From: Synechococcus sp. CS-1332
Lineage (GTDB): Bacteria > Cyanobacteriota > Cyanobacteriia > PCC-6307 > Cyanobiaceae
Assembly (NCBI RefSeq): GCF_025127995.1
Contig: NZ_JAHLYP010000054.1
Span: forward strand, 1-64,000
Length of the DNA stretch: 64,000 bases
Direction of reading: 5' to 3'
Below are positions 36,649-46,900 of the stretch, one piece after another. The position numbers and the translations under genes are program-made. Below the pieces are notes generated by a model that worked only from the letters and a program-made list of their open reading frames with translations, was not told the origin of the DNA and did no database searches. The first letter of the stretch is position 1, and the number at the start of each line of letters is the position of its first letter.

Positions 36649-37679
36649 CCCGTCCCGATCTGTCCGTCACCTACCTGGGCCTGGAGCTGCGCAGCCCGCT
36701 GGTGGTGGGGGCCGCGGCGCCCCTGAGCGAGGACATCGACCAGTTGCTGCGGCTGGAGGAGGCGGGGGCCGCCGCCGTGGTTCTGCATTCGCTGTTCGAG
36801 GAACAGATCGAGCGCGACCAGCTGGAGCTGCACCGGGTGACCCTGCAGGGGGCCGACAGCTACGGCGAGGCGCTCAGCTACTTCCCCGAGCCCTCGATCT
36901 TCCACGTGGGCCACGACCTCTACCTGCGCCACCTCGAGCAGGCCCGCTCCCGCCTGTCGGTGCCGGTGATCGCCAGCCTCAATGGCGCCCACCCCGGCCA
37001 GTGGGTGCAGGTGGCGCGGCGGATGGAGGACGCCGGCGCCAGCGCCCTGGAGCTGAACATCTATTCCGTCCCCACCGACCCCGATCTCTCCAGCGCGGCG
37101 ATCGAGAACCAGGTGCTGGAGATCGTCGCCGAGGTGCGCGCCGAGGTGACGCTGCCGCTGGCGGTGAAGCTCAGCCCCTTCTTCACCAACTTCGGTGCCA
37201 TGGCCAAGCGGCTGGCCGCCGTCGGGGCCGATGGCCTGGTGCTGTTCAACCGCTTCTACCAGCCCGACATCGACATCGAGGAACTGGAGGTGCGCCCCAA
37301 CCTGCTGCTGAGCACCCCCCACGACCTGCGGCTGCCCCTGCGCTGGATCGCCCTGCTGCATGGCCGCCACCCGCTGGATTTGGCGGCCACCGGCGGCGTG
37401 CACCGCGGCACCGACGTGGTGCGCCTGCTGATGGCCGGTGCCGCCATCACCCAGGTGGTGGCCGCCCTGCTGCGCCATGGCCCCGGCAGGCTGGCGGGGC
37501 TGGAGGAGGAGCTGAGCCAGTGGCTGCTGGAGCACGAGCACGCCACCGCCCGGGAACTTATCGGCTGCATGAGCCAGCAACGCTGCCCCGATCCCAGCGA
37601 GTACGAGCGCTCCCAGTACATGCGCGCCGTCCAGACCTTCCTGCCCGCCGAAGCCACGGCGGCGCCCGGTCCCTGGTGA
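36645..37679 (+). CDS. dihydroorotate dehydrogenase-like flavoprotein
   Basis: A 344-residue TIM-barrel flavoprotein of the DHODH-like group often encoded beside PFOR. It keeps FMN-type segments (SLNGAHPGQW, LPLAVKLSPFF, DGLVLFNRFYQPDI, ATGGVHRGTDVVRLLMAGA). The motif that in true class 1 PyrD reads NxSCPN, with the catalytic Cys, reads NIYSVPTD, so dihydroorotate oxidation is doubtful. The real substrate is not known; a redox role linked to pyruvate or ferredoxin metabolism is inferred from context. ATGA overlap with nifJ and GTGA overlap with hypD bind it tightly to the operon. Confidence 0.88.
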
Positions 37680-38794
37680 GTGCTCCAGCGGTGCAGACGG
37701 CGGAGGTGGCTGCCGTGCGGGAGCTGGCGGCTGAGCTGGCCGCGATCACCACCCGCCCCTGGACGCTGATGGAGGTGTGCGGCGGCCAGACCCACGCCAT
37801 CGTGCGCTGGGGGCTCGACCAGTTGCTCCCCCCCGGCTTGCGGCTGATCCACGGCCCCGGCTGCCCGGTCTGCGTCACCCCCGCCGCCACGATCGATGCA
37901 GCCCGCACCCTGGCCCGCCGGCCGGAGGTGATCCTCTGCTCCTACGGCGACATGCTGCGGGTGCCGGGAAGCGCCGCCGATGGCGAGCCGGGCGACCTGC
38001 TGGGGGTGAGAGCCGAAGGGGGCGACGTGCGCCTGCTCACCTCCCCGTTGGAGGCCCTCGAGCTGGCCCGGCGCCATTTGGATCGCCAGGTGGTGTTTCT
38101 GGCGGTGGGGTTCGAGACCACGGCCCCGGCCTCGGCCCTGCTGGTGCGCCAGGCCGTGGCCTCAGGCGCGGCGAACCTTTCCCTGCTGGCGGCCCATGTC
38201 CGGGTTCCCCCCGCCATGGCGGCGATCCTCACGGCGGAGGGCAACCAGGTGCAGGGATTCCTGGCGGCCGGGCACGTCTGCGCCGTGATGGGTACCGCGG
38301 AGCTGGAGCAGCTGGTCGATCGGCACCGGGTGCCGGTGGTGGTGAGCGGCTTTGAGCCCCTGGATCTGATGCGGGGGCTGGTGGCCTGCGTGCGCCAGCT
38401 GGAGCGGGGGGAGGCCCGGGTGGCGAATGCCTACGGCCGGGTGGTGAGCCAGCAGGGCAACCCGGCCGCCCGGGCCCTGCTGGAATCGGTGTTCGAGCCG
38501 GTGGACCGGCCCTGGCGGGGCTTCGGCGTCATCCCCGGCGGTGGCCTGGGACTGAGGGCGCCCTTCCGCCGCCTGGAGGCCGGCGCTCGCTTCACCGACC
38601 TGCCAGTCGAACCGGCGGACGCTCTGGAGCCGGCGGGTGTCTGCATCAGTGGCGCCATCCTGCAGGGGCGAGCCCGGCCCATGGATTGCCCGGCCTTCGG
38701 CGGCGCCTGCACCCCGGAGCATCCGCTGGGGGCGCCGATGGTGTCCTCGGAGGGGGCCTGCGCGGCCTACCACCGTTACGGCCGCCGTGGCTGA
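37676..38794 (+). CDS. hypD: hydrogenase maturation protein HypD
   Basis: HypD (372 residues, GTG start) is the iron-sulfur scaffold on which the Fe(CN)2CO unit is assembled with HypC and HypE. Conserved blocks: MEVCGGQTHAI with Cys near residue 39, GPGCPVCVTP, GFETTAP, and the C-terminal cluster region CISGAILQGRARPMDCPAFGGACTPEHPLGAPMVSSEGAC. The start codon overlaps the DHODH-like stop (GTGA), and the stop lies eight bases inside the hypE start. Confidence 0.96.
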   Translation: MSAPAVQTAEVAAVRELAAELAAITTRPWTLMEVCGGQTHAIVRWGLDQLLPPGLRLIHGPGCPVCVTPAATIDAARTLARRPEVILCSYGDMLRVPGSAADGEPGDLLGVRAEGGDVRLLTSPLEALELARRHLDRQVVFLAVGFETTAPASALLVRQAVASGAANLSLLAAHVRVPPAMAAILTAEGNQVQGFLAAGHVCAVMGTAELEQLVDRHRVPVVVSGFEPLDLMRGLVACVRQLERGEARVANAYGRVVSQQGNPAARALLESVFEPVDRPWRGFGVIPGGGLGLRAPFRRLEAGARFTDLPVEPADALEPAGVCISGAILQGRARPMDCPAFGGACTPEHPLGAPMVSSEGACAAYHRYGRRG

Positions 38795-39818
38795 GCCGGC
38801 CCCGCCCGCCACGCCCCGGATCCAGCTGGCCCACGGCGGTGGCGGCACCCTGATGCAGCAGCTGATCGACGGCGAACTGCGCCGCCTCTACGCCGATCCC
38901 GACCAGGTGCTGCACGATGCCGCCCGCCTCTCCCTGCCCCACGGGCGCCTGGCCTTCACCACCGACAGCTACGTGGTGCACCCCCTGGAGTTCGAGGGGG
39001 GCGACATCGGCAGCCTGGCGGTGACGGGCACCGCCAACGACCTGGCCATGGCCGGTGCCAGGCCTTTGGTGCTGAGCCTGGGCCTGATCCTGGAGGAGGG
39101 GCTGGAGATCGCCCTGCTGCGCCGGATCGTGTCGTCGCTGGTGGAGGCGTCCCGGCGCTGCGGGGTGAGCATCGTCACCGGCGACACCAAGGTGGTGGAG
39201 CGGGGCAAGGGGGATGGGGCTTTCCTCAACACCAGCGGCATCGGCCTGCTGCAGGTGGACGATCCGATCGATCCACTGGCGATCGTCCCCGGCGACCAGC
39301 TGCTGGTGAGCGGTGATCTGGGCCGCCACGGGGTGGCGATCCTGGCCGCCCGCCATGGCCTCGACCTGCAGCCCCCCCTGGCCAGCGATTGCATGCCCCT
39401 GTGGCCCGCGGTGGAGGCGTTGCTGGCCGCAGGGGTGCGGCTCCACTGCCTGCGCGATCTCACCCGGGGCGGCCTGGCCAGCGCCCTGCAGGAACTGGCG
39501 GCCCCCAACGCCCTGGAGCTGCGGATCGAGGAAGCGTGCCTGCCGGTGGCGGAGCCGGTGCGGCGCACCTGCGCGCTGCTGGGCTTCGATCCGCTGCACC
39601 TGGCCAACGAGGGCCGCTTCCTGGCGGTGGTGCCCGAGGCTGATCGGCAGCGGGCCCTGGCGGTGCTGGCTCCGGCGGGGGGGACCTGGATCGGCCGGGT
39701 GGCGGCGGCAGGCTCAGGAGTCGGCCCCCCCCGGGGCCGGGTGCTGCTGCGCACCCCCTTCGGCAGTGAGCGGGTGCTGATTCCCCTCAGTGGGGAGCTG
39801 CTGCCACGGATCTGCTGA
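38787..39818 (+). CDS. hypE: hydrogenase maturation protein HypE
   Basis: HypE (343 residues, GTG start) dehydrates its C-terminal thiocarbamoyl-Cys to the cyanide ligand using ATP. The PurM-like fold is shown by LAHGGGGTLMQQLI, TTDSYVVHPLEFEGGDIG, GTANDLAMAGARPL and the ATP-site VTGDTKVVERGKGDG. The C-terminal ligand motif PRIC is intact, ending at the stop codon. It is the last gene of the hypB-to-hypE run; its 3' end overlaps the convergent P-type ATPase gene by 32 bases. Confidence 0.96.
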   Translation: MAEPAPPATPRIQLAHGGGGTLMQQLIDGELRRLYADPDQVLHDAARLSLPHGRLAFTTDSYVVHPLEFEGGDIGSLAVTGTANDLAMAGARPLVLSLGLILEEGLEIALLRRIVSSLVEASRRCGVSIVTGDTKVVERGKGDGAFLNTSGIGLLQVDDPIDPLAIVPGDQLLVSGDLGRHGVAILAARHGLDLQPPLASDCMPLWPAVEALLAAGVRLHCLRDLTRGGLASALQELAAPNALELRIEEACLPVAEPVRRTCALLGFDPLHLANEGRFLAVVPEADRQRALAVLAPAGGTWIGRVAAAGSGVGPPRGRVLLRTPFGSERVLIPLSGELLPRIC

Positions 39819-42690
39819 ACCCTGGCAGCACCTGCCCAGGGTGCCGCCAGCGTTTGTCGAGGGCATCCACCAGGATCACCAACACCGGGGCCAGGGCCAT
39901 CGGCCCCAGCCAGGCCATCGGAAACGGCACCATTCCGAACACCGCCGCCACCGGAGCCACCAGCACCAGGGCACTGGCCAGCAGCGGCTCGCTGATCAGG
40001 CCCAGCCAGAGCATGGGATTGGGGATGCCGAGCATGGCCCAGGCGGGACGGCGTTCACTGCGGCAGGCCAGCAGGGTGCCCATCTGGCCGGCCACGATCA
40101 GGCAGAAGGTGACGGTGGTGGCCTGCTGCTGGATCGCCACCACGCCGGCGTCGGCGGTGTGGTGCAGCAGCTGGGGGGCCAGGAGGCGCAGCTGGCTCCA
40201 GCCCACACCGTTGGCACGCCAGGTCAGCAGGTACCCCGCCATGGCCACCAGGCCCTCCACCAGCCCCAGCACCAGGTAGGCGCGCACCATCACGGCCCGG
40301 TTGAGCAGCGGCAAGCCCTTGGGGCGCGGGGGCAGGCGCATCACCCCCGGCTCGGGTGGGTCGGCCCCCAGGCCGAGGGCCGGCAGCAGGTCGGTGCCCA
40401 GGTCGACGGCCAGGATCTGCAGCACCGTGAGGGCAGCGGGAATCCCGGCGATCACCATCGCCAGGAAGGGCAGCACCTCCGGCACGTTTGAGGCCAGCAC
40501 GTAGGTGATGAAGCGGCCGATGTTGGTCACCACCGAGCGGCCGTAGCGGACCGCCTGCACGATCGTGGCGAAGTTGTCGTCGAGCAGCACGATGTCGGCG
40601 GCCTCACGGGCCACATCCGTGCCGCTGATCCCCATCGCCAGCCCGACATCCGAGGCGCGCAGGGCCGGCGCATCGTTGACGCCATCGCCGGTGACGGCCA
40701 CCACCTCGCCGAGGGCGCGGTAGGCCTGCACCAGGCGCAGCTTCTGCTCCGGTGCCATGCGGGCGAACACCAGCCGGCGGCGGTACTTGAGCAGTTGGCG
40801 CAGCTGCACGTCGCTGATCTGGGCCAGGGTGGAGCCCTCGATCACCCGCACCGGGTCGGCGCTGGCCTGCTGATGGGCTGTCGACCGGCCCGAGGATCGG
40901 GGGGGGTCGAGCAGACCGATCTGCTGGGCGATCGCCTGGGCCGTGAGGCCGTAGTCGCCGGTGACCATCGTCACCTTGATGCCGGCTTCGCGGCACTGCC
41001 GGATCGCGTCCGGCACCTCCGGCCGTGGTGGGTCGTACAGACCCAGCAGGCCGAGGAACATCTGCCCACCTTCCAGGTCATCGCTCGGCGCCGTGGTCGA
41101 CTGGTCATCGCCGCGGCGCAGCGCCACGGCGATGACGCGGAAGCCTCGGGCGGCCAGCCCATCGTTGGCGGCCACCACCTGCTGGCGCAGCTCGCCGGGC
41201 AAGGGCGCGTCGCCACCGGAGGACAGCCAGCTGGTGCAGTGCGCCAGCACCTCCAGGGGGGCCCCCTTGGTGATCAGCAGGGAGCCCCCCGTGACGATCG
41301 GCAGATCGTCGGCCTGGTCACTCCAGTCCACCAGCACCGTCATGCGGCGGCGGAGGGAATCGAAGGGGATCTCCCGAAGCCGTGGATGCCGGCCCGGCAA
41401 CTCCTCCGGCACCAGCCCAGCTTCAGCGGCGGCCACCAGCATCGCCGTTTCGGTGGGATCCCCCACCCCCAGCCACGGTTCGGTGGCTCCGACAGAGCCG
41501 GCCACCGCCGCCTCGAGACGGGCGTTGGAGCACAGGGAGGCGGTGCGCAACAACAGCCGTTCCAGCCCCTCTGCGGGCAAGGGCAGCCAGGTGCTCTCCA
41601 CCGCCATCCGGTTTCCGGTGAGCGTTCCCGTCTTGTCGGAGCAGATCACACTCACCGAGCCAAGGGCTTCCACCGCCGAGAGGCGGCGGACCAGGGCCTT
41701 GCGGCTCGCCATGCGCTGCACCGCCATGGCCAGGGCCAGGGTCACGGTGGGCAGCAGCCCTTCAGGGACGTTGGCCACGATGATCCCCGTGGCGAACACC
41801 ACGCTCTCCAGCGGGGTCATCCCGACCAGCAGGACGCTGAGGCCGAAGGCGACCACGCCCATGGTCACGGCGATGGTGCAGATCGTGTGGACGATTTTGC
41901 TGACCTGCACCTCGAGGGTGCTGGCGCCGCGGGTGGTGCCGGCCGCCAGCCGCGCCACCTGCCCGAATTCCGTCTCGGCGCCCGTGGCGTAGACGAACGC
42001 CTCCCCCCGTCCCGAGGCCACCGTGCTGCCGGCCATCACCAGGTTGGCCCGCTCACTGGTGCTGACCTTCGCCTGCCGTTGGCTGGCTTCAGGGGCGTCA
42101 CTCCGGCGCGCCACCGGCAGGGATTCGCCGGTGAGCACGGACAGATCCAGATAGAGCGCGTGGGCGATGCTCACCCGACAGTCGGCCGGGACCCGATCCC
42201 CCTCCTCGAGCCGAACCCGATCGCCCGCCACCAGGTCCTCCGCCGGCAGAAAGCCCAGTTGCCCGTTGCGCCACACCTGCACCTGGCTGGGCAGGGCACG
42301 CGTGAGCGCGGCCAGGGTTCGCTCGGCCTGGAATTCCTGCCAGAAGGAGAAGACACCATTGATCAGCACCACCGCCCAGATGGCCCAGCCCAGCTGCGGG
42401 GTACCGGCGGCGAAGGCCAGGCCTCCGGCGATCCACAGCAGCAGGGCCATGAAGTGGACCATCTGGTCCAGGAAGCGCAGGGCCAGGGGTCGCCGCTTGG
42501 CCGGCGGGAGGCGATTGGGGCCGAACTGAGCCAGGCGTCGGTCGGCCTCTTCGCTGCTCAGGCCTTGCGCTGAGGTCTGCAGGGCCTGGTGGACCTCCTC
42601 CAGGGGCAGCGACCAGATCGGCTGGGATGCGGCGAGAAGCACGGATCGGCAGCGGGGGCCTCGATCAGCATGACCAACTTGCGAAGCCAC
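39787..42690 (-). CDS. cation-transporting P-type ATPase (type II)
   Basis: Up to 967 residues: N-terminal cation ATPase domain (EEADRRLAQFGPNRLPP), actuator motif LTGES, phosphorylation site DKTGTLT, nucleotide-binding KGAPLE and hinge TGDGVNDAPAL, with about ten membrane helices. TM4 has NVPEGLLPT. TM6 reads AVDLGTDLLPALGLG, which is closer to Na+/K+-type (IIC) pumps than to Ca2+ pumps (NLVTD..PA). The ion carried is therefore not certain. The start is a GTG at 42690; another GTG at 42642 is equally possible. It is divergent from the TraB/GumN gene. Confidence 0.9.
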   Translation of the reverse strand: MASQVGHADRGPRCRSVLLAASQPIWSLPLEEVHQALQTSAQGLSSEEADRRLAQFGPNRLPPAKRRPLALRFLDQMVHFMALLLWIAGGLAFAAGTPQLGWAIWAVVLINGVFSFWQEFQAERTLAALTRALPSQVQVWRNGQLGFLPAEDLVAGDRVRLEEGDRVPADCRVSIAHALYLDLSVLTGESLPVARRSDAPEASQRQAKVSTSERANLVMAGSTVASGRGEAFVYATGAETEFGQVARLAAGTTRGASTLEVQVSKIVHTICTIAVTMGVVAFGLSVLLVGMTPLESVVFATGIIVANVPEGLLPTVTLALAMAVQRMASRKALVRRLSAVEALGSVSVICSDKTGTLTGNRMAVESTWLPLPAEGLERLLLRTASLCSNARLEAAVAGSVGATEPWLGVGDPTETAMLVAAAEAGLVPEELPGRHPRLREIPFDSLRRRMTVLVDWSDQADDLPIVTGGSLLITKGAPLEVLAHCTSWLSSGGDAPLPGELRQQVVAANDGLAARGFRVIAVALRRGDDQSTTAPSDDLEGGQMFLGLLGLYDPPRPEVPDAIRQCREAGIKVTMVTGDYGLTAQAIAQQIGLLDPPRSSGRSTAHQQASADPVRVIEGSTLAQISDVQLRQLLKYRRRLVFARMAPEQKLRLVQAYRALGEVVAVTGDGVNDAPALRASDVGLAMGISGTDVAREAADIVLLDDNFATIVQAVRYGRSVVTNIGRFITYVLASNVPEVLPFLAMVIAGIPAALTVLQILAVDLGTDLLPALGLGADPPEPGVMRLPPRPKGLPLLNRAVMVRAYLVLGLVEGLVAMAGYLLTWRANGVGWSQLRLLAPQLLHHTADAGVVAIQQQATTVTFCLIVAGQMGTLLACRSERRPAWAMLGIPNPMLWLGLISEPLLASALVLVAPVAAVFGMVPFPMAWLGPMALAPVLVILVDALDKRWRHPGQVLPGFSRSVAAAPH

Positions 42691-42737
42691 GACGCAGCGT
42701 CGCTAGCGTCCGCGCGACGTTGTTGATACTGCAGCCC

Positions 42738-43643
42738 ATGCGAGCGCGGGTGCTGCACCGCTCCCTGGCTGTGCTGGCCCTGTGGCTGGTCGCCCTTCCC
42801 GCGGCGGCTGCCGAGGTCGGCACCCTCTGGCGGTTGCGCGACGGCGCCGGAACGGTGTTCATCGCCGGCTCCCTGCACCAGCTGCGCCGTGACCGGGCCG
42901 CCCTGCCCCCGTCCTATGGCCAGGTCTATGGCGAGGCGGAGCGGTTGGTGATGGAGCTCGACATGGACGCCATCAGCCCGGCGGCCCTGGCCGGCGAGCT
43001 GATGGGGCGGGCCATCGATTCCCAGGGCCGCTCCCTGAGCGACGGCCTGCCGCCGGCGTCCTGGCGGGCCCTGCAGCCGCGGCTGAAGGGCCTGGGACTG
43101 CCGGAAGCGGCGATCGATCGCTTCGAGCCCTGGGCCGTGGCCCTGCTGCTGGCGTCCGCCGAGTTCCTGGAGCGGGGCTACTCCCCGGACAGCGGCGTCG
43201 AGGGCCAGCTCCAGGCCAGGGCTGCCGCCGACCGCAAGCCCATCGACGGACTGGAGACGCCGGCCCAGCAACTCGAGCTCTTCGATGGGCTGAGCCGGGC
43301 GGATCAGGTGCAGCTGCTGGAGGTCACCCTGAAGGAACTGGACAGCGTCGGGCCGAGGCTTGAGGCCCTCGAGGGCGCCTGGCGGGCCGGCGACCTGGCC
43401 GGGCTCGATGCCCTCCTGCTCGGGGACTACCGTCAGCGCCCCGATCTGTACCAGCGCCTGGTGCTCCGGCGCAACCGGGCCTGGGTGGCTCCGGTACGGG
43501 AGCTCCTGCGACGCCCCGACGACACGCTGGTGGTGGTGGGTCTGATGCACCTGCTGGGGGAGCAGGGGCTGATCGCCCTGCTCAGGGCGCAGGGGCTGAA
43601 GCCGGAGCGGTTCGTGGCTGGGGCCTGGCGGCCCGATCCCTAG
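42738..43643 (+). CDS. TraB/GumN family protein
   Basis: A 301-residue exported protein with a signal peptide (about 8-24, LAVLALWLVALPAAAA). The TraB/GumN fold is marked by TVFIAGSLHQL near the N-terminus, two separated domain halves and the C-terminal VVGLMHLLGEQGLIALLRAQG, which mirrors the N-terminal GSLH motif. The family is distantly related to Tiki/EreA hydrolases with paired His/Glu residues; no reaction is established for bacterial members. The ATG at 42738 matches the signal peptide start. Confidence 0.87.
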   Translation: MRARVLHRSLAVLALWLVALPAAAAEVGTLWRLRDGAGTVFIAGSLHQLRRDRAALPPSYGQVYGEAERLVMELDMDAISPAALAGELMGRAIDSQGRSLSDGLPPASWRALQPRLKGLGLPEAAIDRFEPWAVALLLASAEFLERGYSPDSGVEGQLQARAAADRKPIDGLETPAQQLELFDGLSRADQVQLLEVTLKELDSVGPRLEALEGAWRAGDLAGLDALLLGDYRQRPDLYQRLVLRRNRAWVAPVRELLRRPDDTLVVVGLMHLLGEQGLIALLRAQGLKPERFVAGAWRPDP

Positions 43644-46600
43644 GAGCCCGCGCCGGAGCGATCAACGGACCCGAATCCAGGGTCCTGCATCAGGGCGTCT
43701 GGTTTCGGCCCTCCGCTGCGCCAGCGCAGCTCCCAGCCCTTGACGATCCTGTAGACGGCGGGCACCACCGCCAGGCTGAGCACCGTGGACACCAGCTGGC
43801 CGCTGAACACCACGGTGCCGATGCTCAGGCGGCTGGCGGCACCGGCTCCGAAGGGAAACAGCAGCGGGATGCAGCCCGCCAGCGAGGAGATCGCCGTCAG
43901 CAGGATCGGTCGCAGACGGGCGACGGCGGCCCCGTGGATCGCCTCCTCCAGGGGCAGGCCCGCCTTGAGCCGTTGATTGGCGAATTCCACGATCAGGATG
44001 CCGTTCTTGGCCGCCAGGCTGGAGAGCACCAGCAGTCCCATCTGCCCATAGACATCAAGGGGCAGGCCCCGCAGGCTCAGGCCCATCACGGCGCCGAGCA
44101 TGGCCAGCGGCACGGTGACTAGGATGATCAGCGGATCGATGAAGTTCTCGTAGAGGGCCGCCAGCACCAGGCCCATCACCAGGATCCCCAGGGCGAAGAC
44201 CCGCACGTTGCCGCCACCGGCGCGGGCCTCCTCCCGGGCCAGCCCGGCCCATTCCAGATCCACGGCGCCGGAGTCGCGGCTGCGATGCACCTGTTCGAGC
44301 AGGGCCATCGCCTGGCCGCTGCTGACCCCACGGCGCGGCAGGGCCCGGACGCTGATCGAGCGCACCAGGCGGGTGTGGTTGATGGTGGTCGGGCCGGCAC
44401 CCTGCTCCACCTGCACCACCTCGGCCATCGGGATCAGCCGTCCCTCCCGGTTGCGCACCTGGAGGGCCAGCATGTCCTCCGTACCGGCGCGGGAGCGTCC
44501 GTCGAGTTGCACGATCACCTTGCGGACCTGGTCACCCTCAAAGGTGTCGTTGACGTAATCGCTGCCGAAACTGGCCCCCAGGGTGTCGACCACGGTCGCC
44601 AGATCCACCCCCAGGGAGGCCATGCGCAGGCGATCGGGCACCAGGGTGATCTGGGGGGCCCCGGCGCTGAAGCGGGTGGACACCCGTTGGAAGGCTGGGC
44701 TGCCCTGGATCTCGCTGGCCTGGGCATCGGCGATGAAGGAGCGGGCCTCCTGCTCGAAGGCCGCCAGGCTGAGCAGGCCGCCGCTGGTGTCGAGCAGTTC
44801 CAGTTCCAGCCCCCCCTCGCTGCTGAAGCCGCGCACGCTGGGGGCTTCGCTGAGCTGCACCACCGCGGTGCGGATGCCTTTGGTGAGCAGGGCGTTCATC
44901 CGCTCCGCCACGGCGACGCTGGTCTGGTCGGCCTCGGGGCGTTCCTTGATGGGCCGCAGCCGCAGGAAGAATTGCCCCTTGTTGGGGCTGCTGTCGCCGA
45001 AGGAGCGGCCTGCGTAGAAGTTGGCGCTGGTGATCGCCGGTTCCTTGGAGGCGAGGCGCCGCACCTCCTCCAGCACCTTCTGGGTCTGGGGCAGGGCCGT
45101 CCCGTCCGGCAGGATCACCACCCCCCGCAGCTGGCCGGTGTCCTCCTGGGGGATGAAGGCGGTGGGGAATTGCTGCAGGCTGACCATCGTGAGCAGGAGG
45201 CCCGCCAGCAGCAGCCCCACCACCAGACGGCGCCGGGCGAGCACCCCGTCCAGCAGGCGGCCGTAGGGGGCTTCGATGGCTTCAAGGGCCCGTCGTGGAG
45301 GATCGATCCAGCGCCGCAGCCAGGCCGGTTCGCGCCGTTCGGCGTGGAGCAGGCGGCTGGCGGCCACCGGGGTGAAGCTGATGGCGTTGATGGTGGAGAA
45401 GACCACCGCGCTGCTGATGGCGATGGCGATCGGGGCGTACAGCCGGCCCACGCTGCCTTCCATGGTCAGCACCGGCAGGAACACCACCACCAGCACCACG
45501 GAGGTGGCCACAACGGCACTGCCCAGCTCCGCCATCGCTTCCCGCGCCGCCAGGACGGGCGGGCGGCCATTCTCGATGCGCCTGCCGATGTCTTCACTCA
45601 CGACGATGGCGTCATCCACCACCAGCCCGGAGGCCAGCACCATGCCGAACAGGGTGAGGGTGTTGATCGAGCTGCCGGTGAGCTTGAGCACGCTGAACGA
45701 GCCGATCAGGGCCACCGGCACGGCGCCGGCGGTGATCAGGGCCAGGCGGCTGTTGCCCAGTCCGAGCAGCAGCACCAGGAACACCAGCAGCACCGCGTCC
45801 CTCAGGGCCTCCACGGCGCCATCGATGCTGGCGCGCACGTTCTCGGCCTCATCCACGATCACTTCCATCGCCACCCCGGGTGGAAAGCGGGGGGCCAGGG
45901 CGTCCAGGGCCTTCTCCACGCCCTGGCGCACCTCGAGGGCGTTGCTGCCGTCGCGCTGGAAGATCCCCATCGCCACGGCCGTCTCGCCGGCCAGGTTGGT
46001 GGCGATGGTCTCGTAGCTCTCGCTGCCGAGCTCCACCCGTCCCACGTCCTTGAGCAGGGTGACCCCGCCGTCGCCGGTGCGGGCCACCACCAGTTGTTCG
46101 AACTCCTGGGGCGAGCGCAGTCGGCCTTCCATCCGCAGGGGCAGGGTGGTCATCTGGCTGGATGGAACGGGGGCTTCGCCGGTCTGCCCCAGGGCCGCCA
46201 GGACGTTCTGCTGCTGCAGGGCCTGGCGCACCTCGGCGATCGTGAGGTTGCGGGCCTGGAGCTGGTCGGGATCGAGCCACAGCCGGAAGGCCAGGCTGCT
46301 GCCGCCGAAGAGATTGACATCACCCACCCCGGCGACCCGGCGCAGCCGGTCGCGCACCACCTGGTCCACCCAGCCGGTGAGGAAGGTGTCGGCATAGGTG
46401 CCGCGGCTGGCGCTGAAGCTCAGCACCATCAGCAGATCATCGGAGCTACGCCGTACCTGGACCCCGAACCGGGCCACCGGCGCGGGGAGCTGACGGGCCA
46501 CCACGGTGGCTTCGTTCTGGGTGTTGATCTGGTTGAGCTCCGGGTTGCCGCCCTCGAAGCCCAGGGTGATCGTGCTGCCGTTGGCGGAGCTGGTGGAACG

Positions 46601-46843
46601 GATCGTGTCGAGACGTTCCAGGCCGTTGAACTGCTTTTCGAGCAGGGCGGTGACACCCTGCTCCACCACCTCCGGTCCGGCGCCGGGGTAGCTGGCCCGC
46701 ACCGTGACCCGTCCGGGCGCGATCGGCGGCAGGTTTTCCACCTGCAGCACAGGCAGGCTCACCAGGCCCCCCAACAGGATGAGCAGGCTGACGACCAGCG
46801 TCAGCACGGGCCGGCGCAGGAAGGGGTCGGAGATCGACTTCAC
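43640..46843 (-). CDS. RND-family efflux transporter, inner-membrane subunit (HAE1/AcrB-like)
   Basis: A 1067-residue RND protein with the standard twelve-helix layout and two large periplasmic loops. Typical features: N-terminal RRPVLTLVVSLLILLGG, PGAGPEVVEQGVT, the paired Asp in TM4 (GLVVDDAIVVSEDI), and the C-terminal VSLRGLPLDVYGQMGLLVLSSLAAKNGILIVEFA. It should expel hydrophobic compounds with the proton gradient. No HlyD-type adaptor or TolC-like gene is adjacent, although RND pumps need both. The start is a GTG. The stop overlaps the TraB/GumN stop by four bases. Confidence 0.95.
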   Translation of the reverse strand: MKSISDPFLRRPVLTLVVSLLILLGGLVSLPVLQVENLPPIAPGRVTVRASYPGAGPEVVEQGVTALLEKQFNGLERLDTIRSTSSANGSTITLGFEGGNPELNQINTQNEATVVARQLPAPVARFGVQVRRSSDDLLMVLSFSASRGTYADTFLTGWVDQVVRDRLRRVAGVGDVNLFGGSSLAFRLWLDPDQLQARNLTIAEVRQALQQQNVLAALGQTGEAPVPSSQMTTLPLRMEGRLRSPQEFEQLVVARTGDGGVTLLKDVGRVELGSESYETIATNLAGETAVAMGIFQRDGSNALEVRQGVEKALDALAPRFPPGVAMEVIVDEAENVRASIDGAVEALRDAVLLVFLVLLLGLGNSRLALITAGAVPVALIGSFSVLKLTGSSINTLTLFGMVLASGLVVDDAIVVSEDIGRRIENGRPPVLAAREAMAELGSAVVATSVVLVVVFLPVLTMEGSVGRLYAPIAIAISSAVVFSTINAISFTPVAASRLLHAERREPAWLRRWIDPPRRALEAIEAPYGRLLDGVLARRRLVVGLLLAGLLLTMVSLQQFPTAFIPQEDTGQLRGVVILPDGTALPQTQKVLEEVRRLASKEPAITSANFYAGRSFGDSSPNKGQFFLRLRPIKERPEADQTSVAVAERMNALLTKGIRTAVVQLSEAPSVRGFSSEGGLELELLDTSGGLLSLAAFEQEARSFIADAQASEIQGSPAFQRVSTRFSAGAPQITLVPDRLRMASLGVDLATVVDTLGASFGSDYVNDTFEGDQVRKVIVQLDGRSRAGTEDMLALQVRNREGRLIPMAEVVQVEQGAGPTTINHTRLVRSISVRALPRRGVSSGQAMALLEQVHRSRDSGAVDLEWAGLAREEARAGGGNVRVFALGILVMGLVLAALYENFIDPLIILVTVPLAMLGAVMGLSLRGLPLDVYGQMGLLVLSSLAAKNGILIVEFANQRLKAGLPLEEAIHGAAVARLRPILLTAISSLAGCIPLLFPFGAGAASRLSIGTVVFSGQLVSTVLSLAVVPAVYRIVKGWELRWRSGGPKPDALMQDPGFGSVDRSGAGS

Positions 46844-46900
46844 GGAATCGCCTGGGTGGGCACCGACCCTTTTCGCTCCGTGATCCTGGCAGGGGAATCT

